The notes under the pieces: generated by a model | What the model saw: the letters and a program-made list of their open reading frames with translations, nothing else | What the model was told of the DNA's origin: nothing | The model's database searches: none | Shown here: positions 39,980-51,677 of the stretch, in pieces | How the letters are laid out: each line of letters starts with the position of its first letter | Position numbering within the stretch: the stretch's first letter is position 1 | Program-made: the position numbers and the translations under genes | Source: Rhodovibrionaceae bacterium | GTDB lineage: Bacteria > Pseudomonadota > Alphaproteobacteria > Kiloniellales > DSM-21159 | Assembly (NCBI GenBank): GCA_028279885.1 | Contig: JANQMX010000058.1 | Span: forward strand, 248,001 to 312,000 | Direction: 5' to 3' | DNA length: 64,000 nt

Positions 39980-40795
39980 ATGACCGGCCCGCTCGTCTTC
40001 GGCTTCGCAACCCTGCTCGCCCTTGCCGGCGGGGGTGCTTGGGCCTGGCGTCACAGTCTGCGTCAGGACCCGAGCCTTGGGCCGGCGCTGGTTTTCGTTT
40101 GCCTGCCGCTTGCCGGGGCGGTCGCGGCGCTGGCCGTACTGGTGGAAGGCCAGTGGGACTCGGGCTTTGGCGCGGCGGTCTGGTTGTCGGTGATTTTCAG
40201 CCTGATCGTCTATCTGCTGTCCATCCTGCTCTCGCCGGAGTCCCGGCGCCTCGGCAGCCTGCTCTTCGCCTATCTGTTTATCTTGGCGGCCGTCGCAAGC
40301 CTCTGGCCGGTGGCGTCGTCCTCCAGCGGCGGCTATCCCACCGGTGCCTGGTTTCTGGTGCACATCGTGCCTTCGCTGGCCACCTATGCGCTGGCGACCC
40401 TGGCGGCCATTGCCGGTGTTGCCGTCCTGGTGCAGGAAACGGCGCTCAAACGGCGCACGCGGCCGCCGCTGAGCCAACGCTTGCCCTCGATCGCCGACGG
40501 CGAGCGGCTGGAGGCGCGCTATCTTTTGGCGGCGGAGATCGTCCTCGGGCTCGGCATCATCACCGGGATGGCGCTCAGCCTGACCCAGACCGGCGAGCTG
40601 CTGCGCTTCGACCACAAGACGGTTCTGACCTTTCTCGCCTTCGTACTGATCGGCCTGCTGCTGGTTCTGCAGTCGCGCAGCGGCCTGCGCGGCAAGCGCC
40701 TCGGCCGCCTGGTCTTGCTGTGCTACCTGCTACTCACCCTGGCATACCCCGGCGTCAAGTTCGTCAGCGACGTGCTCTTGACCCCGCCGGTCTAG
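39980..40795 (+). CDS. CcsA/YpjD-like cytochrome c assembly family membrane protein
   Basis: A 271-residue integral membrane protein with about eight helices. FLVHIVPSLATYALATLAAIAG, LEARYLLAAEIVLGLGIITGMALS and RFDHKTVLTFLAFVLIG match the YpjD branch of the CcsA/CcmC/CcmF-like family. The tryptophan-rich haem-handling WWD motif of true CcsA is absent, so a direct cytochrome c role is doubtful. YpjD-like proteins have been tied to metal handling, but this is not settled. It is divergent from ispDF and upstream of dusB by 54 bp; relatives often have it beside ffh instead. Confidence 0.8.
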   Translation: MTGPLVFGFATLLALAGGGAWAWRHSLRQDPSLGPALVFVCLPLAGAVAALAVLVEGQWDSGFGAAVWLSVIFSLIVYLLSILLSPESRRLGSLLFAYLFILAAVASLWPVASSSSGGYPTGAWFLVHIVPSLATYALATLAAIAGVAVLVQETALKRRTRPPLSQRLPSIADGERLEARYLLAAEIVLGLGIITGMALSLTQTGELLRFDHKTVLTFLAFVLIGLLLVLQSRSGLRGKRLGRLVLLCYLLLTLAYPGVKFVSDVLLTPPV

Positions 40796-40849
40796 TGCCC
40801 CAAAGAGAGCGAAACTGCGTAAATTTTGGGCATTGCCTGGCTGTGGGGC

Positions 40850-41842
40850 ATGAAGTCGCTTGTCATTGATCAAAACTTGAGCGTTGCGCCGGTCCTGCTC
40901 GCGCCCATGTCCGGCGTGACGGATCTGCCGTTCCGCCGCGTGGCCAAGCGCCTGGGCGCAGGCCTGGTTTTCTCCGAGATGATCGCCAGCCAGGCTGTCG
41001 TGAGGCAGGTCAAGGGCTCCCGCAAGATGGCGGAACACTACGGTGAGCATCGGCCCATCGCCGTGCAGCTCGCCGGCTGCGAGCCGGAGGTGATGGCCGA
41101 GGCGGCGCGTCTCAACGTCGAGCGGGGCGCCACCATCATCGACATCAACTTCGGCTGCCCGGTGAAGAAGATCGTCAACAAGATGGGTGGCTCGGCCATC
41201 ATGCGCGACGAAGCCCTGGCGGGCCGCATCATGGAGGCGGTGGTGCGCGCCGTCGAGGTGCCGGTCACCATGAAGATGCGCCTGGGTTGGGACGAGCAGA
41301 CCCTCAACGCGCCGCGCCTGGCTCGCCTAGCCGAAGACTGCGGCGTGCGCATGCTAACGGTGCACGGCCGGACCCGCTGCCAGCTCTACACCGGCACGGC
41401 GGATTGGCAGGCCGTGCGACCGGTCAAGCAGGCCACCGCGCTGCCGGTGGTCGTCAACGGCGATATCGAAAGCTTGGCGGATGTCGACCGCGCTCTCGCC
41501 GAGTCCGGCGCCGACGGCGTCATGATCGGCCGTGGCGCCTGCGGCCGCCCCTGGTTCCTGCATCAAACCATGGCGTACTTGGCCGGCAAGCCGGTGCCGG
41601 CGGACCCTCCATTGTCTGAGCAGCGCACCATTGTGCTGGACCATTACGAGGGCTTGCTGAGCCACTACGGCGTCGAGCAGGGCAACCGCATCGCTCGCAA
41701 GCACCTCGCCTGGTACAGCCGCAGTCTGCCGAACTCGGCGGACTTTCGCGCCCGCATCAATCGCGAAGGCGATCCGGCTGCCGTCCGCGCGGCCATCGCG
41801 GCGCTGTATCAGCGGGCGCAAGAGGATCGGCTGGCAGCATGA
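40850..41842 (+). CDS. dusB: tRNA-dihydrouridine synthase (DusB/NifR3)
   Basis: Flavin enzyme that reduces uridines in tRNA. Motifs are VLLAPMSGVTDLPFRRVAKRLGAGLVFSEMI, DINFGCPVKKIVNKMGGSAIM with the catalytic cysteine, MRLGWDEQ, TVHGRTRCQLYTG and MIGRGACGRPWF. I chose ATG 40850; a TTG at 40826 would extend it by eight residues without homology. Length is 330 residues. It overlaps ntrB by four bases (ATGA). The dusB (nifR3)-ntrB-ntrC operon is a well-known alphaproteobacterial arrangement, so nitrogen control genes share its promoter. Confidence 0.95.
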   Translation: MKSLVIDQNLSVAPVLLAPMSGVTDLPFRRVAKRLGAGLVFSEMIASQAVVRQVKGSRKMAEHYGEHRPIAVQLAGCEPEVMAEAARLNVERGATIIDINFGCPVKKIVNKMGGSAIMRDEALAGRIMEAVVRAVEVPVTMKMRLGWDEQTLNAPRLARLAEDCGVRMLTVHGRTRCQLYTGTADWQAVRPVKQATALPVVVNGDIESLADVDRALAESGADGVMIGRGACGRPWFLHQTMAYLAGKPVPADPPLSEQRTIVLDHYEGLLSHYGVEQGNRIARKHLAWYSRSLPNSADFRARINREGDPAAVRAAIAALYQRAQEDRLAA

Positions 41843-42948
41843 CGCAAACCAGTCGCCTGGCCGCCGCACGGCCCGTTCCCAGAGAGGCGGCGAGCTATCT
41901 CGCCGTGCTGAACGCCCTGCCGTCACCCACCTTCGCGCTCGACGGGGAAAACCGCTTCGTCTTCGTCAATCTGGCGGCGGAGCAGTTCTTCGCCACCTCG
42001 CGCGCAATTCTGCTGGGGCAGGAGCTTGGTCTCGAGCTGCCGCGCGACAATCCGCTGTTCTCCCTTATCGAGGAGGTGCGCCAGGGCAGCCTGACCGCGT
42101 CCGACACGCAAATCGTGCTGGAAAATCCGCGCATTGGCCGGCGCGAGGTCGCTGCAGACGTGGCCGTCATTCCCGAGTACCCGGGCTGGCTGACCGTCAG
42201 CCTGCACGAGCGCGCCATCGCTTTGCGCATCAACCAGCAGCTCGTGCACCGGGGTGCCGCGCGCTCGATCACCGCTCTTGGCGCCATTCTGGCGCATGAG
42301 GTCAAGAACCCCCTGTCCGGCATACGCGGCGCCGCCCAACTGCTGGAGCCGGCAGTGGATCGCAATGAGCGGCACCTGACACGCCTGATCTGCGACGAGG
42401 CCGATCGCATTGCCGGCCTGGTCCAGAACATGGAGGCCTTTTCCGGCGACCAGCCGCTCAGCCGTACGGCCTTCAACGTGCATGAGGTGCTCGACCATGT
42501 GCGCACCCTGGCCCAGAGCGGTTTCGGCAAGCATGTGCGCTTCGAGGAGTCTTACGATCCCTCGTTGCCGCCGGTGCTGGGCAACAAGGACCTCCTGATT
42601 CAGGCCGTCTTAAACCTGGTCAAGAACGCGGCCGAGGCCGTCCAGCCGGAGAACGGTGTCATTCGCCTCACCACCCGCTATCAGCAAGGCGTTCGAGTGA
42701 CGGCGCCAGGCTCGAGCACGCGCACCAATCTGCCGCTGGTGGTCGGCATCGAGGACAACGGCTGCGGCATCCCGGACGATCTCAAGCCGCACCTCTTCGA
42801 GCCTTTCGTGACCAGCAAGCCGCAGGGCAAAGGGCTGGGGCTCGCCTTGGTGGCCAAGATCATTGGCGATCACGGCGGCCTCATCGAGTTCAGCAATAGC
42901 AGGCCGCGGGGTACCGCCTTCCGCCTCCTGTTGCCCAAAGCCGGTTAG
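41839..42948 (+). CDS. ntrB: Nitrogen regulation sensor kinase NtrB
   Basis: Cytosolic histidine kinase that phosphorylates NtrC when nitrogen is short, controlled by PII proteins. A PAS domain (residues about 20-125, [25 protein letters not shown]) is followed by the H box with H153 in [20 protein letters not shown]-binding boxes follow at [20 protein letters not shown] and [12 protein letters not shown]. No membrane segments. Length is 369 residues. It is coupled to dusB, and ntrC starts 14 bp downstream behind a strong Shine-Dalgarno run. Confidence 0.95.
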   Translation: MTQTSRLAAARPVPREAASYLAVLNALPSPTFALDGENRFVFVNLAAEQFFATSRAILLGQELGLELPRDNPLFSLIEEVRQGSLTASDTQIVLENPRIGRREVAADVAVIPEYPGWLTVSLHERAIALRINQQLVHRGAARSITALGAILAHEVKNPLSGIRGAAQLLEPAVDRNERHLTRLICDEADRIAGLVQNMEAFSGDQPLSRTAFNVHEVLDHVRTLAQSGFGKHVRFEESYDPSLPPVLGNKDLLIQAVLNLVKNAAEAVQPENGVIRLTTRYQQGVRVTAPGSSTRTNLPLVVGIEDNGCGIPDDLKPHLFEPFVTSKPQGKGLGLALVAKIIGDHGGLIEFSNSRPRGTAFRLLLPKAG

Positions 42949-42962
42949 GGGAGGGCGGAGCG

Positions 42963-44405
42963 CTGGCCACCGGGACTATCCTGCTGGCGGACGACGATCA
43001 GTCGATCCGCACCGTTCTCTCCCAAGCCCTGGCGCGAGAAGGCTACGACGTGCGGGCCTCGGGCACGGCCTCCAACCTCTGGCGCTGGATAGAGCAGGGG
43101 GAGGGCGACCTGGTCATCACTGACGTGGTGATGCCCGACGAGAACGGCCTCGACCTCATTCCCCGCATTCGGCGCCTGCGTCCGGACCTGCGCATCATCG
43201 TGATGAGCGCGCAGAGCACGCTTCTGACGGCGGTGCGGGCCAGCGAAAGCGGTGCCTTCGACTATCTGCCGAAGCCTTTCGATTTGCGCGCGCTGTTGTC
43301 CAGCGTTAGCCGCGCGTTGGCGGAGCCGGCGAGCGGCGATGCCGGCACCGTGGCCGACCAAGCGCCGGAAGAGGCGCTGCCGCTGGTCGGGCGCTCTCCG
43401 GCCATGCAGGAGATCTACCGCACCATCGCCCGGCTGGTGCCGACCGACCTCACGGTGATGATCACCGGCGAGTCCGGCACGGGCAAAGAGCTGGTCGCCC
43501 GCGCGTTGCACGACCTCGGACGCCGGCGCGGCGCGCCTTTTGTTGCCGTCAACATGGCGGCCATCCCGCGTGAGCTGATCGAGAGCGAGCTCTTCGGTCA
43601 CGAGAAGGGCGCCTTTACCGGCGCCGGGCAGCGCACCTACGGCCGCTTCGCCCAGGCCGAGGGCGGCACCCTGTTTCTCGACGAAATCGGCGACATGCCG
43701 CTCGAGGCGCAAACCCGCCTGCTGCGCGTGCTGCAGGAGGGTGAATACACCACGGTCGGTGGCCGTAACCCGCAACGGGTCGACGTGCGCATCATTGCGG
43801 CGACCCACCGCGATCTGATGCAGCAGGTGCGTAACGGCCTGTTCCGCGAGGATCTCTTCTACCGCATCAACGTGGTGCCCATCCGCCTGCCGGCGTTGCG
43901 CGAGCGGCGCGAGGACATTCCCGAGCTGGTGCGGCACTTCCTGCGCCTGGCGCAAGAGGAGGGCCTGCCGGCCAAGAGCATCGATGAAGCGGCAATGAGC
44001 TATCTGGCGACCCAGCGCTGGCCCGGCAACGTGCGGGAGCTGGAGAACATGGTGCGGCGCATGTCGGTGCTCTGCAGCGAGGACCATATCGGTCTGGATG
44101 CGATCAAGGCGGAGCTCGGACAGCGGCCGCGCCTCGCCGGAGGCGGCGATCTCTCGGGCGAGAGCCTGTCGGTCCTTGTGCGCCGCAAGCTGGAAGAGTA
44201 CTTCGCGGCGCATAAGCAGGGCCTGCCGGCGAGGGGCCTCTACCAACGCATACTGCGCGAGGTGGAGCGCCCAATGATCGAGTTGACGCTGTCGGCGACG
44301 AAAGGCAATCAGGTTCGGGCGGCGCAGGTGCTCGGTCTCAACCGCAACACCCTGCGTAAGAAAATCACCGAGCTTGAAATTGAAGTTGAGCGTGGGCGAA
44401 GATAA
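42963..44405 (+). CDS. ntrC: Nitrogen regulator NtrC, probable CTG start
   Basis: Sigma-54-dependent activator. Receiver domain with acidic cluster DDD (10-12) and phosphorylation site D54 in [15 protein letters not shown]+ domain with GESGTGKEL (Walker A), [13 protein letters not shown] (sigma-54 contact) and [13 protein letters not shown] (Walker B); C-terminal helix-turn-helix ([20 protein letters not shown]). The receiver homology begins well before the first in-frame ATG/GTG (GTG 43050). Between the ntrB stop and that point no ATG, GTG or TTG is in frame. The only fitting codon is CTG 42963, behind GGGGAGGG at 42948-42955, giving an [11 protein letters not shown] start, 480 residues and the phospho-aspartate at exactly 54, as in enteric NtrC. 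Confidence 0.92.
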   Translation: MATGTILLADDDQSIRTVLSQALAREGYDVRASGTASNLWRWIEQGEGDLVITDVVMPDENGLDLIPRIRRLRPDLRIIVMSAQSTLLTAVRASESGAFDYLPKPFDLRALLSSVSRALAEPASGDAGTVADQAPEEALPLVGRSPAMQEIYRTIARLVPTDLTVMITGESGTGKELVARALHDLGRRRGAPFVAVNMAAIPRELIESELFGHEKGAFTGAGQRTYGRFAQAEGGTLFLDEIGDMPLEAQTRLLRVLQEGEYTTVGGRNPQRVDVRIIAATHRDLMQQVRNGLFREDLFYRINVVPIRLPALRERREDIPELVRHFLRLAQEEGLPAKSIDEAAMSYLATQRWPGNVRELENMVRRMSVLCSEDHIGLDAIKAELGQRPRLAGGGDLSGESLSVLVRRKLEEYFAAHKQGLPARGLYQRILREVERPMIELTLSATKGNQVRAAQVLGLNRNTLRKKITELEIEVERGRR

Positions 44406-44487
44406 AGCGTGGCGTATCGGCAACAGAATCAGGTAGTACTGTTGCGCGGGCGGCACGGAGGTAAACGAATTTGACCGTGGGTGACCG

Positions 44488-46849
44488 ATGACGACGGGTC
44501 TGGAGGGTCAGGAGCTCCCGCAGATGGCGGCGCCCCGCTCCAAGCCCCTCCCGAGGTTTGTCAGGAAATCGCGGAAGTGGATCGGCCGCGCAGGCTTGGA
44601 AGCAAAGCTCGCCGGACTGCTGTTCTTTGCCGCCATCGCGGCCAGCATCCTGACCTTCGCTGCCATGACCGGCAATGCGCCTAGCTTGGCGGACAAAGAG
44701 AGCATTCTGGTTCTCTTTGTCGTCGACCTGACACTGCTGGTTCTGCTCACTGTCGTGATCGGCCGACGGGTCGTCCTGCTGTTCCTGGAGCGGCGGCGCA
44801 AGGCCGCCGGGTCGCGCCTGCATTTCCGGCTGGTCGGCATCTTCACCTCCCTGGCGCTGCTGCCGACCATCACCATCGCCATCTTCAGCGTGATTCTCTT
44901 CGATTTCGGCCTGCAGGGCTGGTTTAGCCAGCGGGTCGGCACGGCCGTGCGCGAGTCCCTTGCCGTGGCCGAGGCCTACATGCTGGAGCACAAGCGAACC
45001 ATCTCCGGCGATGCCATGGCGATGGAGCGGGACCTCAATCGGGCCGCCGGCGCGGTCCGCTTCAATCCGGGCCGCTTCAACCAGTTGGTGCGGCAGCAGG
45101 CGACCTTGCGGTCTTTGGCCGAGGCCGTGGTCATCGATGCCGATGGGCGGATCCATGCCCAGGCCGGCTTCAGTCTGCGCTTCGACATGAGCGATATCCC
45201 CCCGACCTGGGCCAAGGTCCGGGCGGATGCGGGCGAGGTGGTGATCCTTACCGCAGGCAGCGACAATCTCGTCCGCGCCGTCCTTAAGCTGGATGCCTAC
45301 CGAGAGACCTATCTGATCGTCGGGCGCCAGGTGGACCCGACCGTGCTGGCGCACATGCACCGTACCGCAGATGCTGTCCGACTCTACGAAGAGATCGAAG
45401 GTGAGCGGACCGGGCTGCTGCTGACCTTCGGCCTGATTTTCCTCCTCGTCGGTTTGCTTCTGGTGCTGGCGGCGGCCTGGGTCGCGCTGATGTTCGCCGA
45501 TCGCCTGTCGACGCCGCTCGGCTCGCTGATCGGTGCCGCGGAGCGCGTGCGTCAGGGCGATCTGGACGTCCAGGTGAAGGAAAGCAGCAAGGAAGACGAG
45601 ATTTCGGCGCTGTCGCGCGTCTTCAACCGTATGACCAGCGACCTCAAGGGCCAGCGGGCCGAGCTCCTGCGGGTCAACGAGGAGATCGAGGAGCGTCACC
45701 GCTTCATCGAGACGGTCCTCTCCGGTGTGACGCCGGGCGTGATCGGGCTCGACCCGGCGGGGCGGGTGACGCTGCCCAACCGGTCGGCCTGCCGGCTTCT
45801 CGGTCTGCGCATCGATGAGCTCAGGGGCCGACCCGTTCGCCAGATCGACGAGGCCTTCGGCGAGCTGTTCTCCGACGCCATCTCCCGGCCCGAGCAGGTG
45901 CACGAGCGGCAGATCCGCTTCCAGAGCGCCGATGGCAGGACGCGTATCTTCCTGGCCCGTCTGACGGCGGAAGAGGCGGACTACGACGTACTCGGCTATG
46001 TCCTGACCTTCGATGACATCAGCGAGCTGGTGGCGGCTCAGCGCAAGGCCGCTTGGGCCGATGTCGCACGCCGTATTGCGCATGAGATCAAGAACCCCTT
46101 GACCCCCATCCAGCTTTCCGCAGAGCGGTTGAAGCGTCGCTACCTGAAGCAGATCAGCGACGACCCTGAAACCTTCATCACCTGCACCGACACCATCGTA
46201 CGCCAAGTCGGCGACATCGGTCGCATGGTGGACGAGTTCTCCGCCTTTGCGCGCATGCCGGCGCCTGTACTGCGGCGAGAAGATCTGCGAACGGTGGTGC
46301 GGGAGGCGCTGTCGCTGCAGGAAGCGGCCGACTCGCCGATTACCTTCCGCCAAAGCATGCCGGAAGACGAGGTCGCCGTGAGCTGCGACCCTGGGCAGGT
46401 GCGCCAAGCGGTGACCAACCTCCTGAAGAATGCCATCGAGGCCATCGAAGCGCGTCAGGACAGCGACCGGGAGGCGGGTCGAGAGCCCGCTGGCGGCGTG
46501 ATCGAGATCAGCATAGAGGTCGCGCCGGAGCAGGTTGCGCTGGTGATCGCCGACAATGGGCGCGGTCTGCCGGAGGAGGGGCGGGAGCAGCTCGTCGAGC
46601 CCTATGTCACCACGCGCACCAAGGGAACCGGCCTCGGCCTCGCCATTGTGAAGAAGATCATGGAAGACCACGGCGGCGAGATGCAGCTCAGAGATCGTGT
46701 CCCCGGGCAGCGCGGAGAGGGTGCGGTGGTGACCCTGCTCTTCCCGCCGACGGAGACGGTGGGCGAGCACGCGGAGGCCGATGGCCAGGATACCGGTCGG
46801 GCACCTGAAACAGGCGATCACACGCAGGACCGGGCGCGAGGAACGGCGC

Positions 46850-46857
<8 letters not shown>
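44488..46857 (+). CDS. ntrY: Membrane sensor kinase NtrY
   Basis: Sensor of the NtrYX system, linked in this class to nitrogen, redox and envelope control. Several N-terminal membrane helices (within about residues 45-160) are followed by a periplasmic or extracytoplasmic part, another helix (about 310-335), HAMP (FADRLSTPLGSLIGAAERVRQGDL), PAS (about 400-510) and a kinase core with H532 in RRIAHEIKNPLTPIQLSAERLK and ATP boxes LLKNAIEAIEA, VIADNGRGLPEEG and GTGLGLAIVKKI. Length is 789 residues. It overlaps ntrX by 8 bases. It lies 82 bp after ntrC, so all four genes may share one transcript. Confidence 0.94.
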
Positions 46858-48235
<1,378 letters not shown>

Positions 48236-48263
48236 GCCGCCGAGAGTCCAGGATAGCGACAGC

Positions 48264-49640
48264 ATGAAGGTCATCATCTGCGGCGGCGGGCAGGTCGGCT
48301 CGAACATCGCGCGCTATCTTGCCGGCGAAGATGCGGACGTCACGGTGATCGACCAGCGTGCGGACCTGGTGCACAAGATCACCGACGTGCTCGACGTGGG
48401 CGGCGTGGTCGGTTTCGCCTCCCACCCGGCGGTGCTTGAGAAAGCCGGCGCGCGCGATGCCGACATGGTGATCGCCGTGACCTACGCCGACGAGGTCAAC
48501 ATGGTGGCCTGCCAGGTCTGCCACTCGATCTTTGACGTACCGACCAAGATCGCCCGCGTTCGCCACCGCAGCTATCTCGACGACCAGTGGTCGACGCTGT
48601 TCTCCCGCGACAACATGCCGATCGACGTGATCATCTCGCCGGAAGCCGAGGTGGCCAAGGCGATCAGCAACCGGCTGCAGGTACCCTCGGCCTTCGAGGT
48701 TATTCCGCTGGCCGACGGTCGCCTCACTTTGGCTGGCGTCCACGTCAAGAACGATACCCCGATCATCCTGACGCCCCTGCGCCAGCTGACCGAGATCTTT
48801 CCGGACCTCCACGTCACCATCGTCGGCATTCGCCGCAACGGTGAGGTCATCATGGCGAGCGGCGAAGAAGAGCTACGGCCGGGCGACGACGCCTACTTCA
48901 TCTGCGATGTGACACATCTAGAGCGCGCTCTGTCGTCTTTCGGCTATGAGGAGCGCGAGGCGCGGCGCGTCATCATCATCGGTGGCGGCAACATCGGGCT
49001 CCACCTGGCGCAGACCATCGAAGAGCGCTACGGCGGCGTGCAGGCCAAGGTGATCGAGCTCGACAAACAGCGCGCCGAGGTGGTCGCCCAGCAGTTGGCT
49101 CGCACGGTGGTGATCCACGGCGACGCGCTCGATACCGACATCATGGACGAGTGCAACGTCGCGCAGACAGAGACCGTGGTGGCCGTCTCCAACGACGACG
49201 AGGTCAACATCCTCTCCTCGCTCCTGGCCAAACGCCATGGGGCCAAGCGCGCGGTAACCCTGGTCAACTCCACCTCGTACGACGATCTGGTGGCCGGGCT
49301 CGGCATCGACACCATGGTGAGCCCACGGGCCATCACCGTCTCGACCATCCTGCGCCATGTGCGGCGCGGACGGATCCGCTCGGTCCACTCGATCTCGCAC
49401 GGCGTCGGAGAGGTCATCGAGGCGGAGGCGCTGGAGACCTCGAGCCTGGTGGCCAAGCCCCTGCGGGAGGCCGATTTGCCCGAAGGCGTGATGATCGGTG
49501 CCATCTTACGGGGCCGACAGGTCATTATGCCGCGCGGCGATACCGTTATTTCTGCTGGCGATCTGGTCGTGCTCTATGCCACCACCAAGGCCGCCAAGCG
49601 GGTCGAGCGCCTTTTTTCGGTCAAGCTGGAGTTCTTTTAA
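48264..49640 (+). CDS. trkA: Trk potassium uptake regulator TrkA
   Basis: Cytosolic NAD-binding gating subunit of the Trk potassium channel. It is a duplicated RCK protein: Rossmann folds at VIICGGGQVGSNIARYLAGED and VIIIGGGNIGLHLAQTIEERYG, each followed by a TrkA-C domain (FEVIPLADGRLTLAGVHV and GVMIGAILRGRQVIMPRGD). Length is 458 residues. The position after ntrX is the standard one. No trkH membrane subunit is in this window. A short imperfect hairpin (CCGTTC...GAACGG, 49660-49684) lies after its stop. Confidence 0.95.
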   Translation: MKVIICGGGQVGSNIARYLAGEDADVTVIDQRADLVHKITDVLDVGGVVGFASHPAVLEKAGARDADMVIAVTYADEVNMVACQVCHSIFDVPTKIARVRHRSYLDDQWSTLFSRDNMPIDVIISPEAEVAKAISNRLQVPSAFEVIPLADGRLTLAGVHVKNDTPIILTPLRQLTEIFPDLHVTIVGIRRNGEVIMASGEEELRPGDDAYFICDVTHLERALSSFGYEEREARRVIIIGGGNIGLHLAQTIEERYGGVQAKVIELDKQRAEVVAQQLARTVVIHGDALDTDIMDECNVAQTETVVAVSNDDEVNILSSLLAKRHGAKRAVTLVNSTSYDDLVAGLGIDTMVSPRAITVSTILRHVRRGRIRSVHSISHGVGEVIEAEALETSSLVAKPLREADLPEGVMIGAILRGRQVIMPRGDTVISAGDLVVLYATTKAAKRVERLFSVKLEFF

Positions 49641-49716
49641 GCTCTCCCAATGCAGAATGCCGTTCTCGTGGTACGCAGGAACGGGCACTGAGCGGGTCGC
49701 AAGCATCGGAGGTCGC

Positions 49717-50586
49717 ATGCCAAGATACGCCTACGTCAATGGGCGATACCAGCCGCACAGCCGGGCTACGGTTCATATCGAGGATCGTGGCTATCAGTTT
49801 GCCGACGGTGTCTACGAGGTTGTGCCGGTTTCGCACGGCCGGCTGGTTGACGAAGACCTGCACCTCGATCGCCTGGAGCGCTCGCTGAGCGAGCTGCGCA
49901 TCGACATGCCGATGTCCCGCCGCAGCCTCAAGCTGGTCAGCGCAGAGCTGATGCGCCGGAACCGTCTCAGCAACGGCTTCCTCTACATGCAAGTCACGCG
50001 CGGTGTCGCGCCACGCGACCATAAGTTTCCAAAGCAGGCGGTGCCGGCGGTGGTGATGACCACGCGTCAGACCAAGCCGGCGAAGCGCGAGGCGATCGAA
50101 GCCGGCGTCGGCGTGATCGCCATCCCCGACATTCGCTGGAAGCGGCGGGACATCAAATCCGTGTCGCTATTGCCCAACTGTCTTGGCAAGCAGCAGGCCT
50201 TCGAGGCCGGCGCTTACGAGGCTTGGATGGTCGATGACGAGGGCTTCGTCACCGAGGGTACCTCGACCAACGCCTGGATCATCACCAAGGACAAGCGCCT
50301 GATCACGCGGCCAGCGACCGATGACATTCTGAACGGCATCACGCGTATCTCGCTGATCCGGACAGCGGAGAGCCTGGGTATCTCGGTCGAAGAGCGCCCC
50401 TTCACCTTGGCGGAAGCGAAAGACGCCAAGGAGGCTTTCATCACCTCCAGCAGCAACTTCGTCATGCCCGTCGTGCGCATCGATGAAACCGCCATCGGCA
50501 ACGGCCGGGCCGGCGAGCTGACCCTGCGTCTGCGAGACGGCTACGAAGCGGCGGTGGTGCGCGGCGAAGAGTTGGCGGCGCAGTAG
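49717..50586 (+). CDS. dat: D-amino acid aminotransferase (class IV PLP enzyme)
   Basis: Pyridoxal-phosphate enzyme of the branched-chain/D-alanine aminotransferase fold, which would make D-alanine or D-glutamate for the cell wall. Motifs: RYAYVNGRYQPHSRATVHIEDRGYQFADGVYEV, the PLP lysine in KRRDIKSVSLLPNCLGKQQA, and EGTSTNAWIITKD. ATG 49717 follows CGGAGG; length is 289 residues. The substrate range cannot be separated from branched-chain or 4-amino-4-deoxychorismate enzymes by eye, but the SLLPNCL wording favours D-amino acid transaminase. The stop overlaps the GTG of the HAD gene by one base. Confidence 0.88.
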   Translation: MPRYAYVNGRYQPHSRATVHIEDRGYQFADGVYEVVPVSHGRLVDEDLHLDRLERSLSELRIDMPMSRRSLKLVSAELMRRNRLSNGFLYMQVTRGVAPRDHKFPKQAVPAVVMTTRQTKPAKREAIEAGVGVIAIPDIRWKRRDIKSVSLLPNCLGKQQAFEAGAYEAWMVDDEGFVTEGTSTNAWIITKDKRLITRPATDDILNGITRISLIRTAESLGISVEERPFTLAEAKDAKEAFITSSSNFVMPVVRIDETAIGNGRAGELTLRLRDGYEAAVVRGEELAAQ

Positions 50587-51245
50587 TGACCGACGGTTCG
50601 GCGCCCAACGCCTTTCTCTTCGATTGGGACAACACGCTGGTCGATAGCTGGGGTGTCATCCACGAGGCACTGCGCGAGACCTTTATTGCCATGGGCCAAA
50701 GACCATGGACGATGGAGGAGGTGCGGCGCAATGTACGGGCATCGGCGCGCGACGCCTTCCCGCAACTCTTCGGGGATCGCGCTCAGGAAGCCATCGACGT
50801 CTTCTACCGGGCCTTCGAAGCGCGGCATCTCGATGCACTGCGCCCGCTACCTAACGCAGAGGCCTGCTTGCGAGCATTGCATGCGGGCGGACACTACCTC
50901 GGGGTGGTCAGCAACAAGCGCGGTTCCCTGCTGCGCAAAGAGGTCGATCATCTCGGCTGGTCGGGCTTGTTCGGCGCGGCGATCGGTGCCACTGATGCCG
51001 CCCGCGACAAGCCGGCGGTTGACCCGGTGCTTATGGCGCTTGAGCCGGGCGGACTGAAGCCTTCGGTGGCGGTGTGGTTTGTCGGCGATGCCGACATCGA
51101 TATGGTCTGCGCCCACAATTCGGGCTGCACTGCTGTCCTGGTGGCGAAAGAGACGCCAGTAGCCGGTGAGTTCCACAGCGACGCACCGGATAGGCATTTT
51201 GGCGACCTCGCCGCCTTGCTTGCGGCTCTGAGCATAACAATTTGA
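50586..51245 (+). CDS. HAD-superfamily phosphatase, phosphoglycolate-phosphatase-like
   Basis: A 219-residue HAD hydrolase with all four motifs: nucleophile DWDNTLVDS near residue 13, VVSNK, the lysine in RDKPAVDP and VGDADIDM. A helical cap (about residues 20-90) places it in the Gph/PGP-like group. It starts with GTG sharing a base with the dat stop, so it is translationally coupled. The substrate is not certain; a small phosphorylated metabolite is likely. hfq follows after 171 bp that must contain its promoter. Confidence 0.85.
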   Translation: MTDGSAPNAFLFDWDNTLVDSWGVIHEALRETFIAMGQRPWTMEEVRRNVRASARDAFPQLFGDRAQEAIDVFYRAFEARHLDALRPLPNAEACLRALHAGGHYLGVVSNKRGSLLRKEVDHLGWSGLFGAAIGATDAARDKPAVDPVLMALEPGGLKPSVAVWFVGDADIDMVCAHNSGCTAVLVAKETPVAGEFHSDAPDRHFGDLAALLAALSITI

Positions 51246-51416
51246 AAAATCACAACTTGTTTCGTTGCCGATGACGCTGGGAGGGGTCATCTTGCGACAA
51301 ACCACTTGTTGGGGCAGAGGAAATACGCCAAGTTTTCGGGAACGGGAATGTCTGCGGGGACGGCGAAATTCCGCCCGGTCAGAGAACACTAATGAAAGCA
51401 CGAGCGGGGACAATCT

Positions 51417-51668
51417 ATGGCGTCGGAGAAAAGTCAGAACGTTCAGGACGTCTTTCTGAACCATATTCGCAAGAACAAGGTGCCAGTGACGGTGTTCCTA
51501 GTGAACGGGGTCAAGCTCCAAGGTATCATCACCTGGTTCGACAACTTTTCGGTCTTGCTGCGACGGGACGCACACTCGCAGCTGGTGTACAAGCACGCGA
51601 TCTCGACGGTGATGCCGTCGACGCCGGTGCAGCTTTTCGACCCAAGCGAGCAGCGCAATGAGGGCTGA
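51417..51668 (+). CDS. hfq: RNA chaperone Hfq
   Basis: Sm-like hexameric protein that pairs small RNAs with mRNAs. The 83-residue protein has the Sm1 block ([37 protein letters not shown]) and the Sm2 block with the proximal-face signature [10 protein letters not shown]. The C-terminal tail is short, as usual in alphaproteobacteria. The hfq-hflX pair is conserved; hflX begins 9 bp behind. NtrC/NtrY genes upstream are regulators often targeted by small RNAs in this class, though nothing here shows that directly. Confidence 0.97.
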   Translation: MASEKSQNVQDVFLNHIRKNKVPVTVFLVNGVKLQGIITWFDNFSVLLRRDAHSQLVYKHAISTVMPSTPVQLFDPSEQRNEG

Positions 51669-51677
51669 TCTCAGCTT

